Of a stretch of 64,000 nucleotides of DNA, positions 44,903 through 55,200 are shown piece by piece. This DNA comes from JBJSXJ01 sp044235425. GTDB taxonomy: Bacteria; Planctomycetota; Planctomycetia; Pirellulales; Pirellulaceae. The notes beneath the pieces are model-generated. The model saw only the letters and a program-made list of their open reading frames with translations, was not told the DNA's origin and did not search any database. Position numbers and translations under genes: made by a program. Numbering within the stretch: the stretch's first letter is position 1; every line of letters begins with the position of its first letter. The stretch covers positions 171,185 to 235,184 of the forward strand of contig JBIIHW010000004.1 in assembly GCA_044235425.1 (NCBI GenBank). The letters are read 5' to 3'.

Positions 44903-46270
44903 ATGCATACGATCCTCGCCCGCCTCGCTCCTCTCGCTCGCCTCGCCCCTCTCGCCTGCCTCGCCCCTCTCGCCTGCCACCGTCCGGCAGCGCCGCTGTT
45001 GGTCCTGGCGACTGCCATCCTGCTGCTTTTGCCGCCTGCCAGTTTATTTTCGCCGACCGCCGCGCCACGCTGGGCGCTGCCGTGTGCCGAGGTTCACGCC
45101 GACGAGCCGCTCACGGCGCCCGCCGCCACCCGCAAACTCGGAATGGACCTCGACCAGCTCAAACAAGTCGAACCGCTCATCGAACAAGCGATTGCGGATC
45201 GCAAAATGCCGGGCTGCGTCTTGGTGATTGGACGCCGCGAGGGAATCGTCTGGCAGAAGGCTTATGGTCAGCGCAGTTTGGAACCCGAGCGTCTGCCGAT
45301 GACGCTCGACACCGTCTTCGATCTCGCCTCGCTCACCAAGCCCATCGCGACCGCCACCAGCGTGATGCAATTGATCGAGCGTGGAAAATTAAAGCTGGAC
45401 ACCCCGGTTGCTCAGCTGGTTCGTGATTTTGCAGTGGAGGGAAAGCAGGAGATTACGATTCAGCATTTACTGACTCATACCAGCGGCTTGATCGCGGATA
45501 ATCCGCTCAGCGATTACGAGCAGGGACGAGGAGAGTCGTTGCGGCGCATCTATGCTCTGCGACCCGTGGAGCCTCAAGTGGGCGCCCGATTCATCTATTC
45601 CGATGTCAATTTCATTCTGCTCGGAGAGCTTGTCCGCCAGGTCTCCGACCGTGATCTGCAGGCCTTCACTCAGCAGGAGCTTTTTCAGCCTCTGGGCATG
45701 ACCGAGACGGGCTTCCTTCCGGGAGAGACGCTTCGGCGGCGAGCGGCGCCGACGCAGCAGCGCGACGGACGCTGGCTGCAAGGTGAAGTCCACGATCCGC
45801 GCGCCGCAAAGCTGGGTGGCATCGCCGGCCATGCGGGACTCTTTTCGACCGCTGCCGATCTCGCTCGGTACGCTCGGCATCTGCTCGCACTGGCCGCCGC
45901 ACCACCAGTTCCTTCACCAACTCCTTCACCAGCCGGCGTCAACGATCCCGTCGCGTCACCGGCGCTGCCCCGCATCCTCTCCGCCAGCACGCTGGCCATG
46001 ATGACGAAGGCCTACGAGGTACCGCGAGGAATTCGCGGACTGGGCTGGGACAAGCAGTCACCGTTTTCGTCGAATCGAGCGCCGGGAATGTCGGCGGCTG
46101 CGTACGGACATGGTGGGTTTACGGGCACCGTGCTCTGGATTGATCCTGAACTGGATCTCTTCTATATCTTCCTGAGCAACCGAGTTCATCCGGATGGTAA
46201 AGGGGCTGTCAATCCACTGGCCGGACAAATTGGTGCTCTAGCCGTCGCGGCGCTTCAGCCGCGCGGGTGA
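44903..46270 (+). CDS. Exported beta-lactamase-related serine hydrolase
   Basis: 455 residues. The N-terminus is unusual: three 18-bp repeats (44921-44974) encode Leu-Ala-Pro-Leu-Ala runs before a hydrophobic stretch (PLLVLATAILLLLPPASLF). The class C beta-lactamase/DD-peptidase fold is shown by DLASLTKPIA (SxxK), YSDVNFILLG (YxN) and YGHGGFTGTVLWID (HxG). Such proteins act as esterases, peptidases or penicillin-binding proteins; true beta-lactamase activity is not implied. Its end overlaps the end of the convergent xerD-type gene by 16 bases. Confidence 0.92.
   Translation: MHTILARLAPLARLAPLACLAPLACHRPAAPLLVLATAILLLLPPASLFSPTAAPRWALPCAEVHADEPLTAPAATRKLGMDLDQLKQVEPLIEQAIADRKMPGCVLVIGRREGIVWQKAYGQRSLEPERLPMTLDTVFDLASLTKPIATATSVMQLIERGKLKLDTPVAQLVRDFAVEGKQEITIQHLLTHTSGLIADNPLSDYEQGRGESLRRIYALRPVEPQVGARFIYSDVNFILLGELVRQVSDRDLQAFTQQELFQPLGMTETGFLPGETLRRRAAPTQQRDGRWLQGEVHDPRAAKLGGIAGHAGLFSTAADLARYARHLLALAAAPPVPSPTPSPAGVNDPVASPALPRILSASTLAMMTKAYEVPRGIRGLGWDKQSPFSSNRAPGMSAAAYGHGGFTGTVLWIDPELDLFYIFLSNRVHPDGKGAVNPLAGQIGALAVAALQPRG
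44921..44974. repeat. 18-bp in-frame tandem array at the N-terminus of the hydrolase
   Basis: Three copies of an 18-bp unit around CGCCTCGCCCCTCTCGCC with a few changes, encoding Arg/Cys-Leu-Ala-Pro-Leu-Ala. Confidence 0.9.
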
Positions 46271-47193
46271 AACTGCGAGTGGATTTTTTTGAGACGCGAC
46301 TGATCGACGTGCGTGTAAATCTGAGTGGTGGCGATGCTGGCATGTCCGAGCATTTCTTGGACTTGCCGCAAATCGGCGCCGCCGGCCAGCAGATGCGTAG
46401 CGAAGCTATGACGCAGCGTGTGAGGATGAGTTGCGACGGGGATACCTGATCGCACGGCATATTTCTTGACCAATTCCCAAATCGCCTCGCGACGTAACCT
46501 CCGCCCGCTCCGCGAGAGAAACAACCAGTCGGCATCATCTCCTGGGTTTTGCGTGAGCAGCGAATGTTCACTGGCGAGGTAGGCGCGAACGGCGGCGATC
46601 GATCGTTGCCCCAACGGGACCACTCGCTGTTTGTTTCCCTTCCCATGACAAACGCAATAGGACTCGTCGAGTCGCACGTCGCGGAGGCGCAGATTGGAGA
46701 CTTCGGACGCCCGGCAACCGGTGGCATACATCAATTCCAACAGCGCTCGATCACGACGCCAGTAAGCATCGCCACCTGCTGGAGCGGAGACAAAGCGATC
46801 GACCTGCTTGGTCGTTAGCACGGCGGGCACACGTTCCCAAAGCTTCTGGCTGCCGAGTAATTCGGCGAGGTTCTCTTGCAGAAAACCTTCCAGTTGGAGG
46901 TAGCGAAAAAACATGCGCATGGAGACGACATGTCGCGCGACGGTCGCGGGGGCCAAGGACTGGTCGCTGAGCCAGCCGAGGTAATCCGACAGGTCACGGA
47001 TGGTGAGTGCGGTGACGGCACGATTTTCCAGCCATTGCCGAAAGCGACGTAAGTCGCGGCGATAAGCGGCTACCGAATTTTCCGCTAACTGACACTCGGA
47101 TCGTAAATAATTCAAGAACGCATCCGTCCACTGCTGGCCAGCAGCATCTTGAAGTCGAGCGGTTGGGGGGGCTAGTTTTTTTCGCGGTGGCAT
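46255..47193 (-). CDS. xerD: Tyrosine site-specific recombinase (XerC/XerD type)
   Basis: 312 residues from the ATG at 47193 (the frame is open further upstream to 47307, without a domain). XerC/D proteins resolve chromosome dimers at dif. An N-terminal SAM-like core-binding domain (FLNYLRSECQLAENSVAAYR) precedes the catalytic domain with Arg in YATGCRASEV, Lys in GKGNKQRVVPLG, HTLRHSFATHLL (HxxR) and LGHASIATTQIYTHV (His and Tyr nucleophile). Length and motifs fit a housekeeping Xer, not a phage integrase. XerC and XerD were not separated further. No dif-like site was found nearby. Divergent from the acyltransferase gene. Confidence 0.92.
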   Translation of the reverse strand: MPPRKKLAPPTARLQDAAGQQWTDAFLNYLRSECQLAENSVAAYRRDLRRFRQWLENRAVTALTIRDLSDYLGWLSDQSLAPATVARHVVSMRMFFRYLQLEGFLQENLAELLGSQKLWERVPAVLTTKQVDRFVSAPAGGDAYWRRDRALLELMYATGCRASEVSNLRLRDVRLDESYCVCHGKGNKQRVVPLGQRSIAAVRAYLASEHSLLTQNPGDDADWLFLSRSGRRLRREAIWELVKKYAVRSGIPVATHPHTLRHSFATHLLAGGADLRQVQEMLGHASIATTQIYTHVDQSRLKKIHSQFHPRG

Positions 47194-47480
47194 ATCGTTG
47201 GCATCGGCGTCTCGGGTGCCGAAACTGCATGTCACTCCTACGGAATCTCCCAACCCGAGCGAGGCGGCGGCCATTCGCGTCCTGGTTCCAGCAGCTGGCC
47301 GCGTCATGCGGCTGGAAACTGGTCCTGGGGGGAGGGGAGACGCGAATCCATCGGCCGCTGGTTAGAATGGACCGGCATAACCAGCACGGTCGAAGACTGT
47401 CCCGGGCCGTTCCCGCGGGCGCCGATCGACCCGCTGATACCCTCTTTTCCCAACCTTTCTGTCTTCTCAACCTGATCCCC

Positions 47481-48695
47481 ATGAGTCTGGTACTCGATAA
47501 ACCTTATCAATTCATGCCGCCTCATCGCGGCTTGCGATGGCCGACCTTCATTCAGTGGACCGATCTCTACACGGTTTACTTGAAACGTCATGATGGCATT
47601 GAGTCGCATGAAGTGCGGAACATCGAGTTGCTCAAGGCATCGATCCGGGCTGGGCATGGGATTCTCATGGTGCCCAACCATTGCCGTACCGCCGACCCGC
47701 TCTGCATGGGCTACGTCTCACGGGCAGCCGAGTCGCATGTGTATGGCATGGCGAGCTGGCATCTTTTCAATGTCAGTCGGTTTCAGACTTGGGTCCTGCA
47801 GAAAATCGGGGCTTTCAGCGTGCTGCGCGAGGGGCTGGACCGGCAAGCGATTGATTTGTCGATCGAGGTGCTGACGACGGCCGAGCGTCCGCTGATTATT
47901 TTTGCCGAAGGTGCCTCCACGAGGACCAACGACCATTTGCATCCGCTGATGGACGGCATCTCGTTCATCACGAGAAAAGCAGCAGAGCGGCGTGTGAAGG
48001 TTGATCCACAGGCACAAGTGCTGGTGCATCCCGTGGCGATTAAATATGTGTTTCGCGGTGACATTGAGCGGGCAGCGGATGATGTGCTCACCAAGGTAGA
48101 ACAGCGACTAAGTTGGCAGCCGCAGCGTCAACTTCCGCTGCGGGCACGACTCTGCAAAGTCGGACTGGCGCTGCTCGCCATCAAAGAACTGGAGATCTTG
48201 GGCTCCGTTCAAGTCGGCTCACTCGCGACGCGTCTGGAGCAATTGATCGACGCGCTGCTCGGCCCGTTGGAACGGCAGTGGCTGGGAAAGGCGGATACTG
48301 GCGCGGTTTTGCCACGAGCGAAAAATCTGCGGACCAAACTGGTCCCCGACATCATCGCGGGACGACTCTCTACCACCGAGCTTGAGCAGCGGAAGTCACA
48401 TTTAGCCGCCATCGATCTGGCACAGCAGTTGAGCTTTTACCCGCCCGAGTATTTAGAGGGTCCGTTGTATGTCGATCGCGTGCTCGAAACACTCGAGCGA
48501 TTGGAAGAGGACTTGGAGGGCCGCGCGCGGCGCCACGGCAGTTTGCATGTTATTCTGGAGGTGGGTCCCGCGTTGACGGTCAGTCCACAGCGTACCCGTG
48601 CGGCCACGCGCGATCCGCTCATCGATTCCTTGGAGGAAAGCCTGCGGGGCATGATGGCCAAGCTTTCCCAGGAATCGGCAATTATCAGCGAATAG
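47481..48695 (+). CDS. PlsC-type lysophospholipid acyltransferase
   Basis: 404 residues from the ATG at 47481; upstream codons are in frame but overlap the divergent xerD-type start. The acyltransferase domain shows VPNHCRTADPLCMG (NHx4D, 66-72) and IIFAEGASTRTNDHL (the EGTRS-like block). The C-terminal ~180 residues are helical and not part of the usual 1-acylglycerol-3-phosphate acyltransferase, which is only ~240 residues long, so substrate specificity is open. It is followed 15 bases later by the NfeD gene, linking it with membrane-organisation genes. Confidence 0.88.
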   Translation: MSLVLDKPYQFMPPHRGLRWPTFIQWTDLYTVYLKRHDGIESHEVRNIELLKASIRAGHGILMVPNHCRTADPLCMGYVSRAAESHVYGMASWHLFNVSRFQTWVLQKIGAFSVLREGLDRQAIDLSIEVLTTAERPLIIFAEGASTRTNDHLHPLMDGISFITRKAAERRVKVDPQAQVLVHPVAIKYVFRGDIERAADDVLTKVEQRLSWQPQRQLPLRARLCKVGLALLAIKELEILGSVQVGSLATRLEQLIDALLGPLERQWLGKADTGAVLPRAKNLRTKLVPDIIAGRLSTTELEQRKSHLAAIDLAQQLSFYPPEYLEGPLYVDRVLETLERLEEDLEGRARRHGSLHVILEVGPALTVSPQRTRAATRDPLIDSLEESLRGMMAKLSQESAIISE

Positions 48696-48710
48696 TCTGC
48701 GAGGCCTGAG

Positions 48711-49325
48711 ATGGATTACTTCTTCTGGTCGATTGTGCTCCTGGTCCTCGGCTTAGTGATTGTCGGCGCCGAGCTCTTTATTCCCTCCGGCGGTGCTCTG
48801 GGAGTAGCGGCCACCATCGTGCTGATCAGTGCCGTGGTGTTGGCATTCAAGGTGAACGCCAAGCTCGGTTTCATTTTTATTATCACGATTGCGCTGATTG
48901 TGCCCGTGCTGGTATGGGCACTGCTGCGGCTGTGGCCTCACACCGCGCTTGGTAAGCGTCTGCTGGTGCAGCCCCCCAGCGGTCCCGATGCCGCCTCGCC
49001 CGCCCTCCGCCAACAGCAACAACTCAAGCAGCTCATCGGTCAACTGGGCCTAGCCAAAACCAAGATGTTGCCCAGCGGCATCATCACCATCGGTGCGCAG
49101 TCCTTCGACGCGCTGGGCGAGGGTGCTTCGATCGAACCAGGTCAGTCGGTACGAGTGAAACGCGTTGAGATGAGCTATCTGGTAGTCGAGCGTTACGAGC
49201 GCCATGCCGAGCCACCTCAGCCCACCAATCAGATCACCAATCAGCCTACCGGCCCGCTCGCACCATCAGCAACCGCCACCAACTCCACGCTGGAAAACTT
49301 CACTTTTGATGAACCATCCGGGTAG
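48711..49325 (+). CDS. NfeD-like membrane protein
   Basis: 204 residues. GAGG lies 8 bases before the ATG. Two or three membrane helices at the N-terminus (FFWSIVLLVLGLVIVGAELF, GVAATIVLISAVVLAF, FIFIITIALIVPVLVWALL), then a small soluble OB-fold-like domain (GIITIGAQSFDALGEGASIE onward) typical of NfeD, which partners flotillins, then a Pro/Asn/Thr-rich tail. Short form without the serine protease domain. It precedes floA by 111 bases, the usual neighbour. Confidence 0.9.
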   Translation: MDYFFWSIVLLVLGLVIVGAELFIPSGGALGVAATIVLISAVVLAFKVNAKLGFIFIITIALIVPVLVWALLRLWPHTALGKRLLVQPPSGPDAASPALRQQQQLKQLIGQLGLAKTKMLPSGIITIGAQSFDALGEGASIEPGQSVRVKRVEMSYLVVERYERHAEPPQPTNQITNQPTGPLAPSATATNSTLENFTFDEPSG

Positions 49326-49436
49326 CAGTTTGTGCCGATTTGGTGATTTAGATTACTTGACCCCGGGACGGCTGCAGGTTCGACTAGTAATTCAGGACGG
49401 TTGGATCCCTGCCCCCTACCTGGAGCCGCAGTTGTG

Positions 49437-50486
49437 ATGATTGTTTCTCAAGCTTCGCCGTTCGCGGTTGTCGGCCTCGTTGTGGCTGGCATCATGCTCG
49501 TCGCCTTTCTGGTGTTCGCCTCGATCTTCGCGGGCTATTTCCGCCTTTGGATTCAGTCTTTCTTGACTGAGGCTGGGATCTCAATCCTTGACCTGCTCGG
49601 CATGACGTTCCGCAAAGTCGACCCCAAAGTGATCGTGCGGGGCAAGATTATGGCGGTCCAAGCCGGACTGGGTGACGATCGAGAACTCACCACCAAGGCA
49701 CTAGAGTCGCACTACATGGCGGGAGGCAATGTGCCCCTGGTCATTCGAGCTCTGATTGCGGCTCGTAAAGCCAAAACGATCCAGCTGTCGTTTCGCGAGG
49801 CGACGGCGATTGATCTGGCCGGCCGTAATATTCTCGAAGCGGTACAGACGAGTGTCTATCCGAAGGTGATTGATTGTCCTGCCAAAGGGTCAGCGCAAAC
49901 CAAGTTATCGGCCGTGGCGAAAAACGGCATCGAGCTCAAAGTGACGGCTCGAGTGACGGTCCGTGCCAACCTGCAACAGCTCATCGGTGGTGCGACCGAG
50001 GAAACGATTATTGCTCGCGTGGGTGAAGGCATTGTCAGCGCGATCGGATCGGCGGAAGACCACACCGCCGTGTTGGAAAACCCCGACTTGATTTCCAAAA
50101 CCGTGCTGGCACGACGACTGGATTCCCAGACGGCATTCGAAATCGTTTCGATTGATATCGCGAGCATTGATGTTGGACAGAATATTGGTGCCAAGCTGCA
50201 AGCGGATCAGGCCGAAGCGGATACGCGGGTGGCGCGGGCGAAGGCGGAGGGACGCCGCGCGATGGCGGTGGCTGCCGAACAGGAAATGGTAGCCAAGATT
50301 GAGGAGAGTCGTGCTTCGCTGGTCGAAGCGGAAGCGGAGGTGCCGAAGGCGATGGCGGAATCGTTCCGCACCGGCAAGCTGGGAATTGTTGACTATTACA
50401 AATTGCGCAATCTGCAAGCCGACACGGATATGCGTCGGTCCATTGCCGGCGCGGGAAGCACGGGCGGTGCGGTCTCGAAAACGTAA
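49437..50486 (+). CDS. floA: Flotillin-like protein FloA
   Basis: 349 residues. A hydrophobic N-terminal membrane hairpin (FAVVGLVVAGIMLVAFLVFA) is followed by the SPFH-like domain and a helical Ala/Glu-rich region (LQADQAEADTRVARAKAEGR). FloA forms membrane microdomains and works with NfeD. Family-typical segments: FRKVDPKVIVRGKIMAVQAG, ALESHYMAGGNVPLVIRALI and DIASIDVGQNIGAKLQAD. The length is close to other FloA proteins. It lies between the NfeD gene and a disordered-protein gene. Confidence 0.95.
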   Translation: MIVSQASPFAVVGLVVAGIMLVAFLVFASIFAGYFRLWIQSFLTEAGISILDLLGMTFRKVDPKVIVRGKIMAVQAGLGDDRELTTKALESHYMAGGNVPLVIRALIAARKAKTIQLSFREATAIDLAGRNILEAVQTSVYPKVIDCPAKGSAQTKLSAVAKNGIELKVTARVTVRANLQQLIGGATEETIIARVGEGIVSAIGSAEDHTAVLENPDLISKTVLARRLDSQTAFEIVSIDIASIDVGQNIGAKLQADQAEADTRVARAKAEGRRAMAVAAEQEMVAKIEESRASLVEAEAEVPKAMAESFRTGKLGIVDYYKLRNLQADTDMRRSIAGAGSTGGAVSKT

Positions 50487-50580
50487 CCAGTCCCCGCCGC
50501 ATCGACGCGGCAGCAGATCCCCGGGTCTCCTGCCACGAGCGTAATCGATTTCCCTCAAACTTTCGTCAGGAGTCCGCAAC

Positions 50581-51228
50581 ATGCTTGGCAAGTTACTCGC
50601 TGAACTGATCAAGGAACTCGCTGAGCAGGGGAATCCACCACCGCCACGTCGCAAGCTACCGCCCGGTGCACCGGCAAATCGCTCGCGGATTCCGCCCCGC
50701 ACGGCCACCGGCAATCGTCCACGCAGCCTGGAAGATCTGGGTGAAGTGGGACCTCCAGGTGCCGGCGAAAGCCCGCGACGCGCTGGCTCCGGAACGCCGG
50801 GCGCGCGACGTAATCGTCCCTCCTCGAGCGCTCCCCAGCGCGGTGATGCGGCGTCCGAGCGCCATCGCCAACGCTCTTCGAATCAAGTTCCCACGGCAGA
50901 TGAGACGATCGTCGTTGGTATTCCTGTGTCGGAGAGTGTTGAAGAGCACGTCGCACGGCATCTGGATAATTCCTCCATTGCCGAACACACATCGCATTTA
51001 GGCGAGTCGGTGGCGCGGGAGCAGCAGCAACTTGCCGAGCATGTGAATCAGTCGCTAGGAAAGGGGCCGCGGGGTAACCTGGGTCGTGGTGCTGCTGGCG
51101 AGATTGTTGATGCGCGGTTGCTGGAACCGCTTACCGTGGCTGAGCAAATCGCACGAGCGCTCAGTTCGCCGCAGCAGATTCGTACGGCTTTCATCCTGGG
51201 AGAAATCATGAAGCGACCTGAGTTTTAG
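50581..51228 (+). CDS. Disordered basic protein following floA
   Basis: 215 residues. AGGAG lies 8 bases before the ATG. A short N-terminal amphipathic helix (MLGKLLAELIKELAEQG) is followed by about 100 residues rich in Pro, Arg, Ser and Gly, almost certainly disordered, and a helical C-terminus ending AEQIARALSSPQQIRTAFIL and GEIMKRPEF. No family was recognised. Position 94 bases after floA suggests an accessory of the flotillin cluster. Confidence 0.72.
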   Translation: MLGKLLAELIKELAEQGNPPPPRRKLPPGAPANRSRIPPRTATGNRPRSLEDLGEVGPPGAGESPRRAGSGTPGARRNRPSSSAPQRGDAASERHRQRSSNQVPTADETIVVGIPVSESVEEHVARHLDNSSIAEHTSHLGESVAREQQQLAEHVNQSLGKGPRGNLGRGAAGEIVDARLLEPLTVAEQIARALSSPQQIRTAFILGEIMKRPEF

Positions 51229-51324
51229 GCTCTTCCAGCCGCCTCTCGTAGGGGCTTCAGCGAGCCTCGGTTCTCATCGAAGTTTTGGCGTAACAGAAAA
51301 TTTTGCAGTAAAGGAATTCCGCTC

Positions 51325-52251
51325 ATGGCGGTCATGGAAGTTGTTCCCGGAAAGACTCGCATCGGTTGGATTGGTACCGGCGTGATGGGTTCGAGTATGT
51401 GTGGTCATTTGCTGCAGCGAGGTTTTTCGGCGACTGTTTACAACCGTTCGCGTGCCAAAGCCGAGCCTTTGTTGGCGCAGGGGGCCAAGTGGGCTGATAC
51501 GCCCCGCGCCGTGGCAGCTCAAAGTGACGTCGTCTTCAGCATCGTCGGTTTCCCTCGTGATGTGCGGGAGACGATGCTCGGAGCTCAAGGCGCCTTGGCG
51601 GGTGCTGCACCGGGCTCGATCCTGGTTGACATGACCACCAGCGAACCGTCGCTCGCTGTGGAAATTCACGACGCGGCTCAGCAGCGGCAGGTCCATAGCG
51701 TCGACGCGCCGGTCTCCGGCGGCGATGTTGGCGCCCGGGAAGCTCGGCTTTCCATCATGATCGGTGGAGATCCGGCCGTCGTCGCGGCACTGCGTCCCTG
51801 CTTTGAAGCGATGGGCAAGACGATCGTGCATCAAGGCGGTCCAGGTGCTGGGCAACACACCAAAGCCGTCAACCAGACACTCATCGCCAGCAATATGATT
51901 GGCGTCTGCGAGGCACTTCTGTACGGCTACCAAGCCGGTTTGAATCTGGAAACCGTCTTGCAGTCGGTTGGTCCCGGTGCGGCGGGCAGTTGGTCTTTGT
52001 CCAACTTGGGACCACGCATCATTGCCAACAACTTTGATCCCGGTTTTTTCGTCGAGCATTTCATTAAGGACATGGGAATTGTTTTGAGTGAAGCGAGTCG
52101 CATGGGACTGGCCCTCCCGGGTATCGCACTGGCGAAGCAGCTCTATGAGGCGCTCAAAGCACAAGGACATGGCCGAGATGGTACTCACGCGTTGATGCTG
52201 GCGCTGGCCTCACTTTCGGGCATCGATTGGAAGGCACGCGGCGCCGCGTAA
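51325..52251 (+). CDS. NAD(P)-dependent beta-hydroxyacid dehydrogenase
   Basis: 308 residues. Member of the 3-hydroxyisobutyrate/tartronate semialdehyde reductase family. The Rossmann motif is IGWIGTGVMGSSMCGHLL; the substrate segment is VDAPVSGGDVGAREARLSIM; the catalytic Lys lies in GAGQHTKAVNQTLIASNMIG; the C-terminal helix is FFVEHFIKDMGIVLSEASRMG. An AAGGA site lies about 10 bases before the ATG. The substrate is not determined. The PVC haem gene starts about 48 bases downstream and could be co-transcribed. Confidence 0.93.
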   Translation: MAVMEVVPGKTRIGWIGTGVMGSSMCGHLLQRGFSATVYNRSRAKAEPLLAQGAKWADTPRAVAAQSDVVFSIVGFPRDVRETMLGAQGALAGAAPGSILVDMTTSEPSLAVEIHDAAQQRQVHSVDAPVSGGDVGAREARLSIMIGGDPAVVAALRPCFEAMGKTIVHQGGPGAGQHTKAVNQTLIASNMIGVCEALLYGYQAGLNLETVLQSVGPGAAGSWSLSNLGPRIIANNFDPGFFVEHFIKDMGIVLSEASRMGLALPGIALAKQLYEALKAQGHGRDGTHALMLALASLSGIDWKARGAA

Positions 52252-52298
52252 CTGCCTGCGTCGTTCTGCATGATCATCCTTTGAAAGCGAGGTTGCGC

Positions 52299-55200
52299 GT
52301 GCTGAGACTGCAAGTAATCAGCTGTTTGTTGGTCTTGAGTTCGACCGTCGCGTCGGCAGTGGCACAGACCATTCCCGAACGCGCTGCCGAGACATTCCAA
52401 TTAGAGCCCGGTTTGCGGGTGGAATTGGTGGCGGCCGAGCCGTTGGTGGTGAGTCCCGTGGCGCTGGCATTCGACGAATTGGGCCGCGCCTACGTGGCGG
52501 AGAACCGTGGTTATCCCACCGGACCCGCCGCAGGTGAGCCGCCAGCCGGGCGCATCGCGCTACTCGAAGACACCAACGATGATGGCCAGTTTGATCGCCG
52601 TCATGAGTTCGCGACGGAATTGACGTTTCCCAACGGAGTGCTCCCGTGGCGTGGCGGACTGATCGTGACCTGCGCACCGGATATTTTGTACCTGCAAGAC
52701 ACCGACGGCGATGGGCGAGCGGACGAACGAAACGTCTTGCTCACCGGATTCTCGACCGCCGGCAGCACGCAATTACGCGTCAGCCATCCGACGCTGGGAC
52801 CGGATGGTTGGATTTACGTCACCAGTGGACTCACCGGCGGCAAGATCAGTAATCCCCAGCAGCCGCAGCGGCCGCCCGTGGAGCTGAAGCGGACCGATTT
52901 GCGTTTTCGACCGGACACCGGTGAGTTCGAGGCGGCCGATGGTGGTTCGCAGTTCGGGATGACGTTTGACGACGGCGGTCAGCGTTTCATTTGCTACAAC
53001 CGAGTGCAAGCGCAGCATGTGGTAACGTCGGCCCATTATTGGCGTCGCAATCCGCGACTGGCCTTTTCCGACACCGTGCAGAATTGTCCGACCGATTTGG
53101 CTCCGGAGCCGCTACGCGGACATGGCCGGGCAGCACGTCTCTACCCGCGGAGCAGCAATGTGACGACGGCTGATTCCCACGCCGGTACCTTCACGGCGGC
53201 GTGTGGAGTGACGGTGTGGCGCGGCAATCATTTACCCACGGCCTACCGTGGTGGCATCTTTTCGTGCGACCCGACCGGTAACCTCGTCCACTTCGACCGA
53301 TTGATTCCGCACGGAGCGACCTTCATGGCCGAGCGTGCTGCCAACGAAGTGGAGTTTCTCGCCAGTACCGACAATTGGTTTCGTCCCGTCTACTTGGCTC
53401 ATGGTCCTGATGATGGACTCTATATCTGCGACATGTATCGCAAGACGATCGAGCATCCCGATTATCTGCCTGCTGAAATTCGCAAGCACACCGATTTCAC
53501 CAGCGGCCAGGGAATGGGACGAATTTGGCGCGTGTTGTCGAGTGACGTTGCCACCGACACGCTTGTTGCTCAGCGGCGCCATCGCATTCATTCGCGTTCG
53601 TCGTCCGGTCTGGTGCCACTACTCAAGGATGCCGATGGTTGGCGACGCGATACGGCCTTCCGCTTGCTGCTGGAGTCGGCCGACCAGTTGGATGTACGGC
53701 TGGTGAGTGAGATTTTGGCGGCACCGCCGAATGCCATGGGTACTCCTCCGGCCGCTCCGCTGTTGGCCCTCTCCCTCCTCGCTCGGCGTCACGAACAGGT
53801 GGCCGATATCCTCACCGACGAAGTGCTTGGTTCCGCCCTGTCGCATTTTGTACCTGCTGTGCGAGCGGCCGCTCTGCAGCTGATCGAAGCAAAATTGCCA
53901 GCGGAAGCGATGTGGCGTGACCGAGTGGTACTGATGGCCAGTGACCCCGATCCGCGCGTGCGCTTTCAAGTTGCTTTGGCTTTGGGGGCACTTAATTCCA
54001 CAGCCAAAGTGGGACCGCTCACCACGATCGCTTTGCGACAACCGGAAGATCGTTGGCTGCGAGCGGCCGTGTTCAGTTCGCTGGGAAGCGAGGATCAAGC
54101 GTTTCTCACGTCGCTGCTGGCGGCACCGCGAACTTCAGAATCAGTACACACGGATCTCTTTTATGAACTGGGAAGGCTGCTCGGTGCCGGCCGTGAGCCG
54201 AGTGCCATGGTGGAACTTTTGCAATTGATTCTGGTGCGTGAACAGCCAGCCGAGTTCAGTGAAACGTCGGCTCTCTTGGTTGGTCTGGCCGAGTCGCTCC
54301 GCAATCGTGGGCTGGCGAAAGACGCGGCTTCGATTTGGCAAGCCTTGTTGCCGCCAGCGGCCGCGGACTTGGCCCCCGTTCGCTCGGCTTTGGCCGCTCA
54401 GTTGCAGCAGGCCCTGGAAATTGCCGGGAATGCCCACGTGACCGCAGCAGCGGACCAAGGACGCCGAAGAATCGCGTTACAGCTGCTGGCCACCAGCGAC
54501 TACGCCACCGCCGGCTCCGCGTTACTCAACCTCATCCAGCCTCGTGAAGGCAGTGAGCTGCAAGTGCTGGCGATTCGAGCCCTGGGGCTGATGTCCCATC
54601 CCGAAATCGCTCATAAGCTGCTCGCTGCTGACCGCTTCCCCGCCTACACGCCCGTTGTACGCGACGAAGTACTCGGGGCACTCCTGGCTTCCAGCCAGCA
54701 TCATGCCGGCCTGTTGCAAGCCATGGAACAGAACATTGTCCCCTCGGGAGCCATCGACACGCTGCGCCGTAAAACATTACTTGATAGCCGCGATCCGGAA
54801 ATCCAGCGACGCGCTCGACAGCTCTATCAATCCGTGGGCGGTGCGGATCGCTTAAAGGTTTACGAAGAGCTCAAATCGGTTGTGTCCTTGGCAAGTGATC
54901 CAGCAGAGGGACAGCTCGTGTTTAAACGTGCGTGTGCGGCCTGCCATCGACTGGACCAAGCCGGGATCGCCGTGGGACCCGATCTGTTCGGAATCCGTAA
55001 CCAAGCCAAAGAAGCGATTCTGCTCCACATCGTCATTCCCGAACAAGAAATCACTCCCGGGTTCGCCGCGTATGTCGTCACAACGAAGGATGGCCGAGTG
55101 CTGACGGGGATACTGGCAGCGGAGTCACCCACAAGCGTCACGCTGCGACAATCGCAAGGCAAAGAGGACACGATACTGCGCGAGGATATCGAAGAGCTGG

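Noticed and set aside
44903..46270. Antibiotic-resistance beta-lactamase
   Set aside because: Motifs fit the broad class C-like serine hydrolase family, most members of which are not resistance enzymes.
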